This document shows positions 28,301 through 37,123 of a stretch of 64,000 bases of DNA, piece by piece; positions within the stretch are counted from its first letter, which is position 1, and every line of letters starts with the position of its first letter. The notes below the pieces were generated by a model. That model did no database searches. It was not told the origin of the DNA and saw nothing but the letters and a program-made list of their open reading frames with translations. Origin of the DNA: Haloferula sp. BvORR071 (GTDB lineage Bacteria; Verrucomicrobiota; Verrucomicrobiia; Verrucomicrobiales; Akkermansiaceae). Where the stretch lies: contig NZ_BATP01000039.1 of the NCBI RefSeq assembly GCF_000739615.1, positions 124,001-188,000 on the forward strand. Direction: 5' to 3'. Position numbers and translations under genes: made by a program.

Positions 28301-28529
28301 AGAGCATGTCCTCGGCGCCGTTGATTTCCTGCTCCAACGGCGTGGCCACCGTCTCCTCCACCACCGACGAACTCGCACCGGTGTAGACGGCACTCACCTG
28401 CACGGTGGGCGGTACCATGCTGGGGTACTGCGCGATCGGCAGCGTCTTCAGGCCTAGGTAGCCGACCAGCAGGATCAGGATCGAAAGCACGATCGCGAAG
28501 ACCCGGCGCTGGATGAAGAACTGGGCCAT
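25377..28529 (-). CDS. RND efflux permease, hydrophobe/amphiphile (AcrB/MexB) type
   Basis: A 1050-residue inner-membrane proton antiporter of the HAE1 family. Landmarks are the N-terminal 'FFIQRRVFAIVLSILILLVG', 'VDVQNRVARAQPKLPAEV', the proton-relay helix 4 Asp pair in 'IGIVVDDAIVVVEAVEHH', and the C-terminal 'LVMLVGLAAKNAILIVEFAK'. Length and two large periplasmic loops are complete. The adaptor gene ends three bases upstream. No outer-membrane channel is in this pair, so it probably uses the one at 30284-31663. Confidence 0.95.
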   Translation of the reverse strand: MAQFFIQRRVFAIVLSILILLVGYLGLKTLPIAQYPSMVPPTVQVSAVYTGASSSVVEETVATPLEQEINGAEDMLYMTSGSTSDGQCTIKVTFKVGKNIDDAAVDVQNRVARAQPKLPAEVVKNGITVTKQSPDMLLVLALSSPDGTYDDLFLNNYAFLNLQPEFARVPGVGSVSIFTQKDYAMRVWLEPDKLAKLGLTAADVNKALAEQNVQAAAGQIGAPPADDGVEFQFSVNVKGRLVHPEEFGEIVITTQSDGTVVRLRDVARTELGGKDYGSFGRINHAPAALMGIYQLPAANALETAEACKKRLEDLKQAFPPGIEAEFSFDSTRFVTASIEEVIHTLAEAIALVLVVVFLFLGNWRATLIPMLAVPVSLLGTFAIFGPLGFTINTLTLFALVLAIGIVVDDAIVVVEAVEHHIEKGLAPLEATKKAMDEVSGPVVAIALVLCSVFVPVSFMGGITGKMYQQFAITLSVSVILSAIVALSLTPALCVMMLRPRKESKGPIARFLGLFNRTFDKITHGYTGACRWLMRYGVIALLLLAGIYTGVIGLLKQLPTSFLPDEDLGYLFVVVTLPDGASQQRTDRVLRKVEAILDKTPGVSDVSTIGSLNLLSGARSSNSGVCIVLLKDWKERKDPQAQIAHIVPMVYAAVSQIPEAMVIPAPPPPISGLGNAGGAQFELQDRRGGSPDQLQDVSNQMLAAASKRPEIARAYSFYSNRVPQLRVDLDRDKIKTMGIPMDGVFNALQTNLGGLYVNDLTLFGRSFQVKVQAESRYRMKPEDIGSIYTRSSDGTMVPFNTFATVENTTGADLLSHFNIYRTSEITANAAPGASSGQVIAAMEQVAKEVLPDGYGYEWTGTARQEKEAGGKQGVILAMALLFVFLVLAAQYESWAVPFAVLFGLPIGVFGAFLGAYLRHLTNDVYVQIGLVMLVGLAAKNAILIVEFAKQRREQGMEIREAALEGARLRLRPIVMTSLAFILGVVPLVLSSGAGAASRQSLGTAVCFGMAAATLIGVFFIPWLYVVVQTLAEKVGGKPQIQPPPEEGASTH

Positions 28530-28532
28530 GGC

Positions 28533-29696
28533 TCAACGGGCGGCGGGCGCGATTTCCGTGGCGGGCTTCGGGACGGGGCTTACCATCATTCCCGGCCGGG
28601 CTTTCTGCAGGCCCTCGATGATCACCCGTTCCCCCTTCTTCAGACCCTTGGTCGCGATGAAGCGGTCCTCGAAATTGCCATCGGTCTCGATCGGGCGCAG
28701 CTCGGTCTTGTTGTCAGGACCCACCACCATCACCGCCTGGGCGCTCTGGAAATTCACCACCGCCTTCTGCGGGACCAGGATGGCGTCCTTTTTCGTTTCA
28801 GGAGTCAGCCGTACCCGCCCGAACTGGCCGGGCCGCAGCAGCTGGCCGGGATTCGGGAAGCTCACCACGATCTTGATGGTGCCAGCCTTGGCGTCCAGTG
28901 CGCGGTCGGCGAAGGCCAGCTTGCCCTTGTGTTCGTAAGTGGTCTTGTCGCTGAGGATGAGTTCGAATTCCATCTCCTCGCCATGGCGGTCCGCAGCTTC
29001 CCGGTCGCCCATGAAGCGCTTCTGGAAGCGCAGGTAATTCGCCTCTGCGACGTGAAAGACCACCCGCATTGGATCCACGGTTGAGATCGTGGCGAGCAGC
29101 GTGTCGTTGGAGGTGCTGCCCACGTAGTTCCCGACGTCGATCTCGCGTCCGCCGATCATGCCGTCGAAGGGTGCGCGCATCTCGGTGTAGCCAAGGTCCA
29201 GCTTCGCGAGGTCCAAGGCCGCTTGCGCGGCAAGCAAATCCGCCTCGGCGACCCGTGCGTTGGCCACGGCATCGTCCAGGTTCTGTTGGGAAACCGCCTT
29301 GTCCCTGGCAAGTGGCTCGAGCCTCGCGACATCGGCGACCTTGCGGTCGCGCGTTGCCTGGGCCTTGGCCAATGTCGCTTCGGCCTGTTTCTCCGCCGCG
29401 GCGAAGGGCTGGGGATCGATCTCGAATAGCAATTCGCCCTTCTTGACCAGGCTGCCCTCCTTGAAGGGAGCCTTGGTCAGGAAGCCCTTCACTCTCGCGG
29501 TGATGTCCACCGTCGCATCTGCCTCCGTCCGGGCGACATTCTCGACGTACATGTCCACGTCCCGCTGCGTCACCTCATCGACAATGACCGCGGGCGGCGG
29601 TGGAGGCGGCGGCTTGGGCGCATCCCTGCGGCAGGACGACGACGCGAGAAGCGTCGCGGCCACGAACAGAACGGAAGCTGGACTTGGCCTCTTCAT
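28533..29696 (-). CDS. RND periplasmic adaptor (membrane fusion) lipoprotein
   Basis: A 387-residue HlyD/AcrA-type adaptor. The signal ends in a lipobox-like ASSSC with Cys22, followed by a Pro-rich linker (seven prolines in a row). Hairpin and lipoyl segments include 'VKGFLTKAPFKEGSLVKKGE' and 'LGYTEMRAPFDGMIGGREID'; the beta-barrel and MP domains end in 'GERVIIEGLQKARPGMMV'. It connects the adjacent RND permease to an outer-membrane channel. An upstream in-frame extension is rejected because the signal peptide fits MKRPSPAS. Confidence 0.9.
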   Translation of the reverse strand: MKRPSPASVLFVAATLLASSSCRRDAPKPPPPPPPAVIVDEVTQRDVDMYVENVARTEADATVDITARVKGFLTKAPFKEGSLVKKGELLFEIDPQPFAAAEKQAEATLAKAQATRDRKVADVARLEPLARDKAVSQQNLDDAVANARVAEADLLAAQAALDLAKLDLGYTEMRAPFDGMIGGREIDVGNYVGSTSNDTLLATISTVDPMRVVFHVAEANYLRFQKRFMGDREAADRHGEEMEFELILSDKTTYEHKGKLAFADRALDAKAGTIKIVVSFPNPGQLLRPGQFGRVRLTPETKKDAILVPQKAVVNFQSAQAVMVVGPDNKTELRPIETDGNFEDRFIATKGLKKGERVIIEGLQKARPGMMVSPVPKPATEIAPAAR

Positions 29697-29770
29697 CCCA
29701 TCGATCTGGGATGCAAGCCGAGTTAGGTCGATTTGTCGATTTCTATCGGAAGGCGGTTTCGGAAAGAGAT

Positions 29771-29812
29771 ACCAAAAGCGGGGCGCGGCCATCTGGTCCG
29801 CGCCCCTTTGGT
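29771..29812 (-). terminator. Terminator between the DUF5069 gene and the second adaptor
   Basis: Arms GGGGCGCGG (29780-29788) and CCGCGCCCC (29798-29806), extended by ACCAAA / TTTGGT, seven bases beyond the DUF5069 stop. On the minus strand a GCTTTTGG run follows. It separates the pump 1 operon from the pump 2 genes. Confidence 0.75.
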
Positions 29813-29818
29813 TTAAGG

Positions 29819-30265
29819 TCAAGCTTTGCCGCCGAAGGTGACGTAGTCGTCAAGGTCGAGGAAATCGGCCAAGGTGCGGATGTCCTCGCGGGTCTTGCTG
29901 AGCTTGCCCACGGACTCGGCATACCAAGCCATGGTTTCCGCATCGCTGTCGATGCTGCGGCTATCGTGGAATGCGCTCCACTGGACGATCTCCCATTGCT
30001 CGCGGGGTGTCTTGGCATTGGCCTCGATCCACTCCAGGATCTCGCCATCGCCCTTGCCGGTCGCGACTTCCGCCTTCAGTGCATCGGCATCGATGCCGAC
30101 GAACTTGAAGAAGTATTGGTCGATCGGGCAGGCGTAGTGATACTCGCCGTTCTTGCCCGCGATGGTGGCGCGGCACTTGTCGAGCAAGCGTGGCAGGATC
30201 ACGTAGCGGCCCAGGCGGGTGCGTACGCTCCGGGGTGGACGGACGGTCAGGTCGGTGTTGCTCAT
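29819..30265 (-). CDS. DUF5069 family protein
   Basis: A 148-residue DUF5069 member ('VRPPRSVRTRLGRYVILPRL', 'LLDKCRATIAGKNGEYHYAC', 'FFKFVGIDADALKAEVATG', ending 'ADFLDLDDYVTFGGKA'). It shares the LLDKCRA / FMLDKIRL-type and DFxDxDD-type signatures with the 17.8 kb gene. It starts 18 bases after the stop of the outer-membrane channel gene and precedes a terminator, so it is the last cistron of pump operon 1. Why it is co-expressed with a pump is not known. Confidence 0.8.
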   Translation of the reverse strand: MSNTDLTVRPPRSVRTRLGRYVILPRLLDKCRATIAGKNGEYHYACPIDQYFFKFVGIDADALKAEVATGKGDGEILEWIEANAKTPREQWEIVQWSAFHDSRSIDSDAETMAWYAESVGKLSKTREDIRTLADFLDLDDYVTFGGKA

Positions 30266-30283
30266 GGTATTCTATAAGAAAGC

Positions 30284-31663
30284 TTACCAACCGCCGCCGA
30301 GCGCCTTGTAGAGGCCCACGGTATTGGTCAGGCGGTTTAGGCGCAGCAAGATCAGGATCTGCCGCGAGGAGTAGAGCTGCTGGTGGGCATCGAGCACCTC
30401 GAAGTAGCTGTCCACCCCTTGGGTGTAACGCTGATTCGCGAGGTCGAAGCGCCGTTGCTGCGCTTCCACCAGACCCTCATACGCGCTGATCCGTTCTTCC
30501 AGTCCGCTGCGAGCCGCCAAGCCGTCCGAGATTTCGCGGAAGGCATTCTGGATCGTCCGCTCATAGCGCGCCACTTCGATCTGCTTGCGCACCTGCGCGA
30601 CATCGAGGTTCGCCTTGTTGAAGCCCCCGTCGAAGATCGGCACGCTGATCTGTGGCGCAAAGGACCATGCGCTGGAACCATTCTGGAACAGATCGCTGAG
30701 GCTGCGGCTCGTAGTGCCAGCACCGCCGGTGAGTGTGATTCGCGGGAAGAAGGCGGCCCGGGCCGCGCCGATGTTCGCATTCGCAGCCTTGAGTTGATGC
30801 TCGGCCTCCAAGATGTCCGGGCGGCGGGTCAGTAGCTCGGATGGCACGCCGGCTTTCAACTCTGCCACCACACCCTTCTCCAAGCTGCGGCCGGTCGGCA
30901 AGTTACCGGGCAGCGCGCCGCCGATCAGGAATGCCAGTGCATTGTGGGTCTCGGAGAGTTGCTGGCGATAGGCCGCGAGATTGGCCTTGGCCGTCTGCAC
31001 CTGCACTTCCACCGAGCGCGAATCGAGTTCCGACACGTCGCCTGCATCGAGGCGGGTTTTCATCAGGTCGTAAGTCTGGCTTACCGACTTCAGGGTCTGC
31101 TCGGAGAGGTCGATCTGCTCTAACAAGGCCCGCTCGCGGAAGTATTGTCCCGCCACCTCGGCCACCAGCGAGATCTGCACCCCAACTCGCGCCGCATCAC
31201 TGGCGAAGTAGCTCTCCAGTGCCGCATGGTTCAGGCTGCGCACCCGCCCGAAGATATCGAGCTCATAGGAGGCCACGCCCACGGAGACCTCGTAGTTCCG
31301 GGTCTCGACCGCCGTCCCCCCGGAGACGGTCGAGCCCGGTGTCCGCCGTCGTGAGCCCGTGGCGGACAAATCTACGGACGGAAATAGTGCACTACGGGAA
31401 ATGCCATACTGCGCGCGCGCCTGTTCGACATTCAGTGCCGCGATATGGAGGTCGCGGTTGTTCTCCAGCGCCATGCCCACCAGCTTTTTCAAGCGTGGGT
31501 CGGTGAAGAAGGACTGCCAGTTCAGCGTGGCCGAGGCCGAGCCCTGGCCATTGCCGGAGAAACTAACCGGCACCACTTCCACACCCGGCTTATCGAGCGC
31601 GGGCTCAAAGGAGCAGGAGGTGAAGAGGGCTGCGGAGAGGAGGATCAAACGTGAAGTTTTCAT
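30284..31663 (-). CDS. Outer-membrane efflux channel lipoprotein (NodT/OprM family)
   Basis: A 459-residue TolC-type channel. The signal ends in FTSC, giving a lipid-modified Cys17. The two repeats show 'NNRDLHIAALNVEQARAQYG' with 'SRSALFPSVDLSATGS', and 'PDILEAEHQLKAANANIGAA' with 'RAAFFPRITLTGGAG', then 'QRRFDLANQRYTQGVDSYFE'. It completes the tripartite pump encoded upstream and is the only such channel in the window, so both RND pumps may share it. It lies 102 bases downstream of the permease. Confidence 0.92.
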   Translation of the reverse strand: MKTSRLILLSAALFTSCSFEPALDKPGVEVVPVSFSGNGQGSASATLNWQSFFTDPRLKKLVGMALENNRDLHIAALNVEQARAQYGISRSALFPSVDLSATGSRRRTPGSTVSGGTAVETRNYEVSVGVASYELDIFGRVRSLNHAALESYFASDAARVGVQISLVAEVAGQYFRERALLEQIDLSEQTLKSVSQTYDLMKTRLDAGDVSELDSRSVEVQVQTAKANLAAYRQQLSETHNALAFLIGGALPGNLPTGRSLEKGVVAELKAGVPSELLTRRPDILEAEHQLKAANANIGAARAAFFPRITLTGGAGTTSRSLSDLFQNGSSAWSFAPQISVPIFDGGFNKANLDVAQVRKQIEVARYERTIQNAFREISDGLAARSGLEERISAYEGLVEAQQRRFDLANQRYTQGVDSYFEVLDAHQQLYSSRQILILLRLNRLTNTVGLYKALGGGW

Positions 31664-31765
31664 CTGAGATTCAAGTAGCGGAACTGCTGCGCCGTTCCGG
31701 CAGGGTTGATGTTGTTGGAGATCGTCTTGGTGTTTCCGGGGCGATTTTCTCCCAAAAGACGAAGC

Positions 31766-34700
31766 TCACTCGTGAATCGTGACCGGCACGGGCTGGGCTT
31801 GTGGCTTTGTGCCGATTTTCTGCAGGATCACGTAGAAGATCGGTGTCAGGAAGAGACCGAAGATCGTCACCCCGATCATCCCGGAGAACACCGCGATACC
31901 CATCGCGTGGCGCATCTCGGCACCGGCACCGCTCGCCGCCACCAGCGGATACACACCCGCGATGAAGGCGATCGAGGTCATCAGGATCGGGCGCAGGCGC
32001 AGGCGTGCGGCTTCCACCGCGGACTCGATGATGCCCTTGCCTTCCTCCCGCAGCTTCACCGCGAACTCCACGATCAGAATCGCGTTCTTCGCCGCCAGGC
32101 CGATCAGCACGATCAAGCCGATCTGGGTGAAGATGTTGTTGTCGCCGTCCGTCATCCACACCCCGACCATCGCGGAGAGTAGCGCCATCGGCACGATCAG
32201 CAGCACTGCGAAGGGCAGGCGGAAGCTCTCATACTGTGCGGCTAGTACCAAGAACACCAGCAGGATGCTTAGCGGGAAGATCAGCAGGCCGGTATTCCCT
32301 GCGATGATCCGCTGATAGGTCAGGTCGGTCCACTCCATCGCCACGCCCTTTGGCAGCTCGGTCTTCGCCAATTGTTCGATCAGCGCCTCGGCCTGGCCGG
32401 AGCTGAAGCCGGGACCAGGACCGCCATTGATCTCCGCCGCGGGATAGCCGTTGTAGCGCATCGCCCGCTCGGGGCCGTAGGTTTCCTTCACCGTCAGCAC
32501 GGAGCCCAGCGGCACCATCTGCCCCTTCTCGTTGCGGGTCTTCAGCTTCGCGATGTCATCGGCATCGGTCCGGAATTCGGAGTCGGCTTGCGCCACCACT
32601 TGGTAGGTCCGGCCGAAGCGGTTGAAGTCGTTCACATACAGAGAACCGAGGTTCACCTGCATCGCCTCGAAGATATTGCTCAGGGGAATGCCCTGCTGCT
32701 TCGCCTTCGCGCGGTCGATGTTCGCTTCAAGCTGCGGTGTGTTCACCGTGAAGCCGGAGAAGACCCGCGACAGTCCGGGGTTCTGGTTCGCTTTTGCGGT
32801 CAGGGCCTGTGTCGCATTGAAGAGCTCATCGTAGCCAAGGCCGGCACGGTCTTCCAGGTAGAGCTTGAAGCCACCCGTGGTGCCCAGGCCGTTCACCGGC
32901 GGCGGCGGGAAGATCGCCACAAAGGCACCCTGGATCTTGTTGAATTCCGCCTGCAATTGTGCCGCGACTTCCTTGCCGGACATATGCTTGCCTTCGCGTT
33001 CTTCGAAGGACTTCAGGCCCACAAAGGCAATGCCCGCGTTCGGGCTGTTGGTGAAGCCATTGATCGAGAGACCGGGGAAGGCGATGGAGTCCGCCACGCC
33101 GGGATGCTTGAGCATGATCTCGCCCATCTTGCGCACCACTTCATCCGTGCGCTCCAGCGAGGCGCCTTCCGGCAGCTGTGCGAAGGCCACGAGGTATTGC
33201 TTGTCCTGTTCTGGAACGAAGCCCGAGGGCACCTTCTTGAAGATGCTCAGCGTCAGCGCCACCAGGCCGCCGTAGAGCAGCAGGGCAATCGCGCCCTTGC
33301 GCACCACGCGCTTCACACCATTGGCGTATTTGTTGGAAGACCACTCGAAGAAGCGGTTGAAGGGCCGGAAGATCCAGCCGAAGGCCTTGTCCATCACCTT
33401 GGTGAGGCCGTCCTTGGGTGCGTGGTGATCCTTCAGCAGCAGAGCGCTCAGGGCAGGGGAGAGGGTGAGCGAGTTGAAGGCGGAGATCACCGTCGAGATC
33501 GCGATGGTGATCGCAAACTGCTTGTAGAACTGCCCGCTCAAGCCGCTGATGAAGGCCGTGGGAATGAACACCGCGGATAGCACCAGCGCCGTAGCCACAA
33601 TTGGTCCGGTCACCTCTCGCATCGCGATCTTGGTTGCCTCAAAGGGTGAGTGGCCCAGCGCAATGTTCCGCTCCACGTTCTCCACCACCACGATCGCATC
33701 GTCCACCACGATGCCGATTGCCAGCACCAGGCCGAAGAGCGAGAGCGCGTTGATCGAGAAGCCGAGCATGCTCATCACCGCGAAGGTGCCCACCAGCGAC
33801 ACCGGCACCGCCGCGAGCGGAATGATCGAGGCTCGCCAAGTCTGGAGGAACAAGATCACCACCAGCACCACCAGCGCGATCGCCTCCAGCAAAGTGTGGA
33901 CCACAGCACTGATCGAGTGCCGCACGAAGACCGTCGGGTCGTAGGCGATCTTGTAGTCCAGGCCGTCCGGGAAGTCCTTCTTCAGCTCTTCCATCTTCTC
34001 GCGCACCGAGTTCGACAGCGCGATCGAGTTCGAGCCGGGCAACTGGAAGATCGGGATCGCCACTGCGGTCTTGTTGCTCAGCAACGAGCGCAACGCGTAT
34101 TCGGAAGCGCCGAGTTCGATCCGCGCCACATCGCGCAAGAGCGTGCGTTCACCGTGTGCGCCGATCTTCAGTACGATTTCGCCGAACTCTTCCTCCGTTA
34201 CCAGACGCCCCTTGGTATTGATCAGCAGTTCGGTATCCGTCGCCTGGGGATTCGGTTGCTGTCCTATCGCCCCCGCGGCCACCTGGACGTTTTGCTCTCG
34301 TATCGCATTGACCACATCGCCTGCGGTCATGCCGCGGGCTGCCACCTTGTTCGGATCCAACCAGATCCGCATTGCATAGTCGCCCGAGCCGAAGAGCTGC
34401 ACCTGGCCCACGCCGGGCAAGCGGGTCAGCACATCACGCACCTGCAGGGTCGCGTAGTTGCGCACGAAGATGTCGTCGTAACGGCCGTCCGGCGAGAGCA
34501 GGTGGACCACCATCGTCAGGTCCGGCGAGCTCTTGATCGTGGTCACCCCGGCGCGCCGGACTTCCTCCGGCAGCTTTGGAAGGGCTTGCGACACCCGGTT
34601 CTGCACCTGCACCTGCGCCATGTCCGGGTCGGTGCCCAGCTTGAAGGTGACCGTCAGGGTCATTACCCCGTCGCTGGTCGCCTGGGAGAACATGTAGATC

Positions 34701-34930
34701 GAGTTCTCCACGCCGTTGATCGCTTGCTCGAGAGGTGTGGACACCGTCTCGGCAATCGTCTTCGGGTTCGCACCGGGGTAGACGGCCCGCACCACCACCG
34801 TGGGCGGGATGACTTCGGGATACTCGCTGACCGGCAGACGCCACAGCGAGATGGCGCCGATGAGGAAAATAACGATCGATAGCACGCCCGCGAAAATCGG
34901 GCGTTTAATGAAGAAGTCGGAGAAATTCAT
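31766..34930 (-). CDS. RND efflux permease, HAE1 family
   Basis: A 1054-residue AcrB-like permease starting at MNFSDFFIKRPIFAGVL. The core motifs are 'PPTVVVRAVYPGANPKTIAE', the helix 4 Asp pair in 'IGIVVDDAIVVVENVERN', 'GPIVATALVLSAVFIPTAF' and 'LIVLIGLAAKNAILIVEFAV'. It is clearly distinct in sequence from the permease at 25.4 kb, so this is not a recent tandem copy. The adaptor is immediately upstream and the channel downstream, giving a complete pump operon in one block. Confidence 0.95.
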   Translation of the reverse strand: MNFSDFFIKRPIFAGVLSIVIFLIGAISLWRLPVSEYPEVIPPTVVVRAVYPGANPKTIAETVSTPLEQAINGVENSIYMFSQATSDGVMTLTVTFKLGTDPDMAQVQVQNRVSQALPKLPEEVRRAGVTTIKSSPDLTMVVHLLSPDGRYDDIFVRNYATLQVRDVLTRLPGVGQVQLFGSGDYAMRIWLDPNKVAARGMTAGDVVNAIREQNVQVAAGAIGQQPNPQATDTELLINTKGRLVTEEEFGEIVLKIGAHGERTLLRDVARIELGASEYALRSLLSNKTAVAIPIFQLPGSNSIALSNSVREKMEELKKDFPDGLDYKIAYDPTVFVRHSISAVVHTLLEAIALVVLVVILFLQTWRASIIPLAAVPVSLVGTFAVMSMLGFSINALSLFGLVLAIGIVVDDAIVVVENVERNIALGHSPFEATKIAMREVTGPIVATALVLSAVFIPTAFISGLSGQFYKQFAITIAISTVISAFNSLTLSPALSALLLKDHHAPKDGLTKVMDKAFGWIFRPFNRFFEWSSNKYANGVKRVVRKGAIALLLYGGLVALTLSIFKKVPSGFVPEQDKQYLVAFAQLPEGASLERTDEVVRKMGEIMLKHPGVADSIAFPGLSINGFTNSPNAGIAFVGLKSFEEREGKHMSGKEVAAQLQAEFNKIQGAFVAIFPPPPVNGLGTTGGFKLYLEDRAGLGYDELFNATQALTAKANQNPGLSRVFSGFTVNTPQLEANIDRAKAKQQGIPLSNIFEAMQVNLGSLYVNDFNRFGRTYQVVAQADSEFRTDADDIAKLKTRNEKGQMVPLGSVLTVKETYGPERAMRYNGYPAAEINGGPGPGFSSGQAEALIEQLAKTELPKGVAMEWTDLTYQRIIAGNTGLLIFPLSILLVFLVLAAQYESFRLPFAVLLIVPMALLSAMVGVWMTDGDNNIFTQIGLIVLIGLAAKNAILIVEFAVKLREEGKGIIESAVEAARLRLRPILMTSIAFIAGVYPLVAASGAGAEMRHAMGIAVFSGMIGVTIFGLFLTPIFYVILQKIGTKPQAQPVPVTIHE

Positions 34931-34979
34931 AGGAGGGACTGGCAAGTCACTTCAAGCAAGGGCGCAAACTGCCCCTGCA

Positions 34980-35001
34980 GGCCGGAGCAAAGGCTCCGGC
35001 C
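34980..35001. other. Intercistronic hairpin between adaptor and permease
   Basis: Perfect 9-bp arms GGCCGGAGC and GCTCCGGCC around an AAAG loop. No T-run follows on either strand, so it is more likely an RNA-stability or processing element than a terminator. Confidence 0.5.
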
Positions 35002-35037
35002 CGGGTTAAATTACGGTAGGTCTAGTAGCCGTGCGGC

Positions 35038-36255
35038 TCAGTTCACGGCCACTGCAGGATCCACGATCATCCCGGCGGTCACCCGTTGCAGTCCGTTCAC
35101 GATCACCCGGTCCCCGCTGTGAATGCCTTCGCGGATCACCCGCTTGCCATTCAGTACGGGACCCAGCTTCACGCTGCGGTAGCTCACGGTGTTGTCCGGT
35201 GCCACGGTCAGCACGAACTTCTGGCTCTGGTTGGTGCCGATCGCGCGCTCGCTGACCATCAGGGTCGGGGCGGGAGAACTCACCGGCAGCCTCACCCGTG
35301 CGAAGAGCCCGGGCACCAACGCCTCATCCGGATTCGCGAAGACCATCCGATACACCAAGGTGCCGGTCGCCGCGTCCACCCGGTTGTCGGTGGACTCGAT
35401 GTAGCCTTGGTGCGGGAAGCCGTCTTCATCGCCCACCTGCATCTCCACGCGGATCTTGCCATCCTGCACCGCCAGGTGGCCTTCGCGACGCAAGCGGTCG
35501 AAGGTGATCGCGGTGTTCTCATCGGCATCCGCGTAGACATACACGTCGCCGGTGGAGACCACGGTGGTCAGCAGGGTTGCACCGCCAGGATTGCCGGAGA
35601 CGAGATTGCCCGCAGTGACCAGCGCGCGGCTCACCTTGCCGCGGATCGGCGAGCGCACCACGGTGTGCTCAAGGTCGAGCTTCGCGGTCTCCAGCGCGGC
35701 TTCTGCGGATTGCAGCTCGGTGCGGGCTTCGGCGAGGCGCGAGTTGCGCGTCTCCGATTCCTCGATCGAGACCGCCTTGGCGGAGACCAGGCTCGAGGTG
35801 CGGCGCGCCTCGCTCTCGGCAATGTTCACGCGCACCTTGGCTCGCTCGACCGCTGCGGCGGACAGGTCGGCTTGCGCCTGATACCAGCGCGGGTCGATCT
35901 GGAAGAGCACGTCGCCCTTCTCGACGATTTGGCCGGCTTGCAGGCGGACCTCATCGATGTGTCCCGAAACCCTTGGCCGGACCTCGACCGTTTCCCGGGC
36001 GTCCACCCGGCCAAGGAGTTCGCGATGATCGGTCACCGTCTGCTGTTCGACCTCGGCCACCGTCACTTGGGGCAGCGGCATCGGGCCCGCCGGACCGGCC
36101 GGGGCTTCAGCCGCCAAGGCCTTGGGCACGTAGTGGAAGCCCGTCACCGCGACTCCGATGCCAAACAGCATCAGCAAGAGGCGGGTGTGGAAGCGCGAGG
36201 TGGAAGTTTCCGGTGCCTCGGGCAACTGTGGTTGATCTTCGTCTGGCGCGTTCAT
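35038..36255 (-). CDS. RND periplasmic adaptor (membrane fusion protein)
   Basis: A 405-residue AcrA/MexA-type adaptor with one N-terminal membrane anchor around residues 25-47 ('LLLMLFGIGVAVTGFHYVPK') and no lipobox. Lipoyl and hairpin parts are 'LGRVDARETVEVRPRVSGHI' and 'LEHTVVRSPIRGKVSRALVT'; the end is 'GDRVIVNGLQRVTAGMIVDP'. It is the first gene of pump operon 1 (adaptor, permease, channel, DUF5069). A copy of the repeated TAGTTGAC operator lies six bases before its start codon. Confidence 0.9.
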   Translation of the reverse strand: MNAPDEDQPQLPEAPETSTSRFHTRLLLMLFGIGVAVTGFHYVPKALAAEAPAGPAGPMPLPQVTVAEVEQQTVTDHRELLGRVDARETVEVRPRVSGHIDEVRLQAGQIVEKGDVLFQIDPRWYQAQADLSAAAVERAKVRVNIAESEARRTSSLVSAKAVSIEESETRNSRLAEARTELQSAEAALETAKLDLEHTVVRSPIRGKVSRALVTAGNLVSGNPGGATLLTTVVSTGDVYVYADADENTAITFDRLRREGHLAVQDGKIRVEMQVGDEDGFPHQGYIESTDNRVDAATGTLVYRMVFANPDEALVPGLFARVRLPVSSPAPTLMVSERAIGTNQSQKFVLTVAPDNTVSYRSVKLGPVLNGKRVIREGIHSGDRVIVNGLQRVTAGMIVDPAVAVN

Positions 36256-36260
36256 GGAGG

Positions 36261-36282
36261 TAGTTGACTGAATGGTAAAGAT
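36261..36282. promoter_or_regulatory. Candidate TetR operator, site A
   Basis: TAGTTGAC-TGAA-TGGT-AAAG, aligned with the perfect palindrome at 38009-38030. The left arm is intact and the right arm degenerate. It sits just upstream of the adaptor gene, where repressor binding would block the pump operon. Confidence 0.65.
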
Positions 36283-36296
36283 TTAGCTCAAAAGAG

Positions 36297-36321
36297 GGGG
36301 GCTTCCTCGGTGGAAGCCCCC
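36297..36321 (-). terminator. Terminator after the SDR gene
   Basis: Arms GGGGGCTTCC and GGAAGCCCCC around TCGGT, 18 bases past the SDR stop. On the minus strand it is followed by CCTCTTTTGA. It shows that the SDR gene and the pump operon have separate transcripts. Confidence 0.75.
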
Positions 36322-36338
36322 GGATCCAAGGGGCAGCC

Positions 36339-37094
36339 TCAACGCATGCCGCCCGAGATCACAAAGGTCTCTCCTGTGATCCACGACGAATCGCTGGAGG
36401 CCAGAAAGACAGCCGCCCCGGCAATATCTTGAGGCTGTCCGATTCTACCCAGCGGTGTCTGGGCTTCGACAGCGGTCTGCATCTCGCTGCCGCCGATGCC
36501 AGCGGTGTGGAATCCTTCGGTTTCGACCATGCCGGGGTTGATCGTGTTGACGCGGATTTTCCGCGAACCGAGTTCGGCGGAAAGGACTCGGGTGACAGCG
36601 TCCACGGCACCTTTGGTAGCGCTATAGGCCACGCTTCCGGGAAAGCGGGCGGTCGAGACCACGGAACTGATATTGATCACGCTGCCACCTTCCGAGGGAA
36701 ACAGCGGAAGAGCTTCCTTGGAGGCAAGAATCAGTCCGAGGACATTGAGATCGAACTGGCGGTGGAAATGGTCGGCATCCACCTGTTCCAGAGGCCGCAT
36801 CTCATAGATACCGGCGTTATTCACCAGGACGTCGACCTTGCCATAGGCTTTCTTCGTCTCGGTGAAGAGCTTGGTCACTTCTTCCGGCTTTGAGAGATCT
36901 GCCTGAACCGCCACGGCCTTGCCGCCCGAACCGGTGATCTCCGCCACAACCTTGTCGGCACCGGCTTTGCTGGATGAATAGTTGACCACCACGGCAGCCC
37001 CTTCGGCTGCCAGGTGCTTTGCGATCGATGCTCCGATGCCCTTGGAAGCTCCGGTGACGACGGCGACCTTTCCTGCGAGTTTCTGCGTGCTCAT
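36339..37094 (-). CDS. Short-chain dehydrogenase/reductase
   Basis: A 251-residue classical SDR with TGASKGIG cofactor loop, VNNAG, catalytic Ser in 'INISSVVSTARF' and Tyr/Lys in 'VAYSATKGAV', and the C-terminal 'GETFVISGGMR'. It belongs to the glucose/3-oxoacyl-ACP reductase-like group often found under TetR control. The start MSTQKLAGKV is used. A further in-frame Met 20 codons upstream exists, but that extension overlaps the operator site at 37124-37145. Confidence 0.85.
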   Translation of the reverse strand: MSTQKLAGKVAVVTGASKGIGASIAKHLAAEGAAVVVNYSSSKAGADKVVAEITGSGGKAVAVQADLSKPEEVTKLFTETKKAYGKVDVLVNNAGIYEMRPLEQVDADHFHRQFDLNVLGLILASKEALPLFPSEGGSVINISSVVSTARFPGSVAYSATKGAVDAVTRVLSAELGSRKIRVNTINPGMVETEGFHTAGIGGSEMQTAVEAQTPLGRIGQPQDIAGAAVFLASSDSSWITGETFVISGGMR

Positions 37095-37123
37095 GGTAGT
37101 TTTGATTAGGAGGTTTGGGAGTG

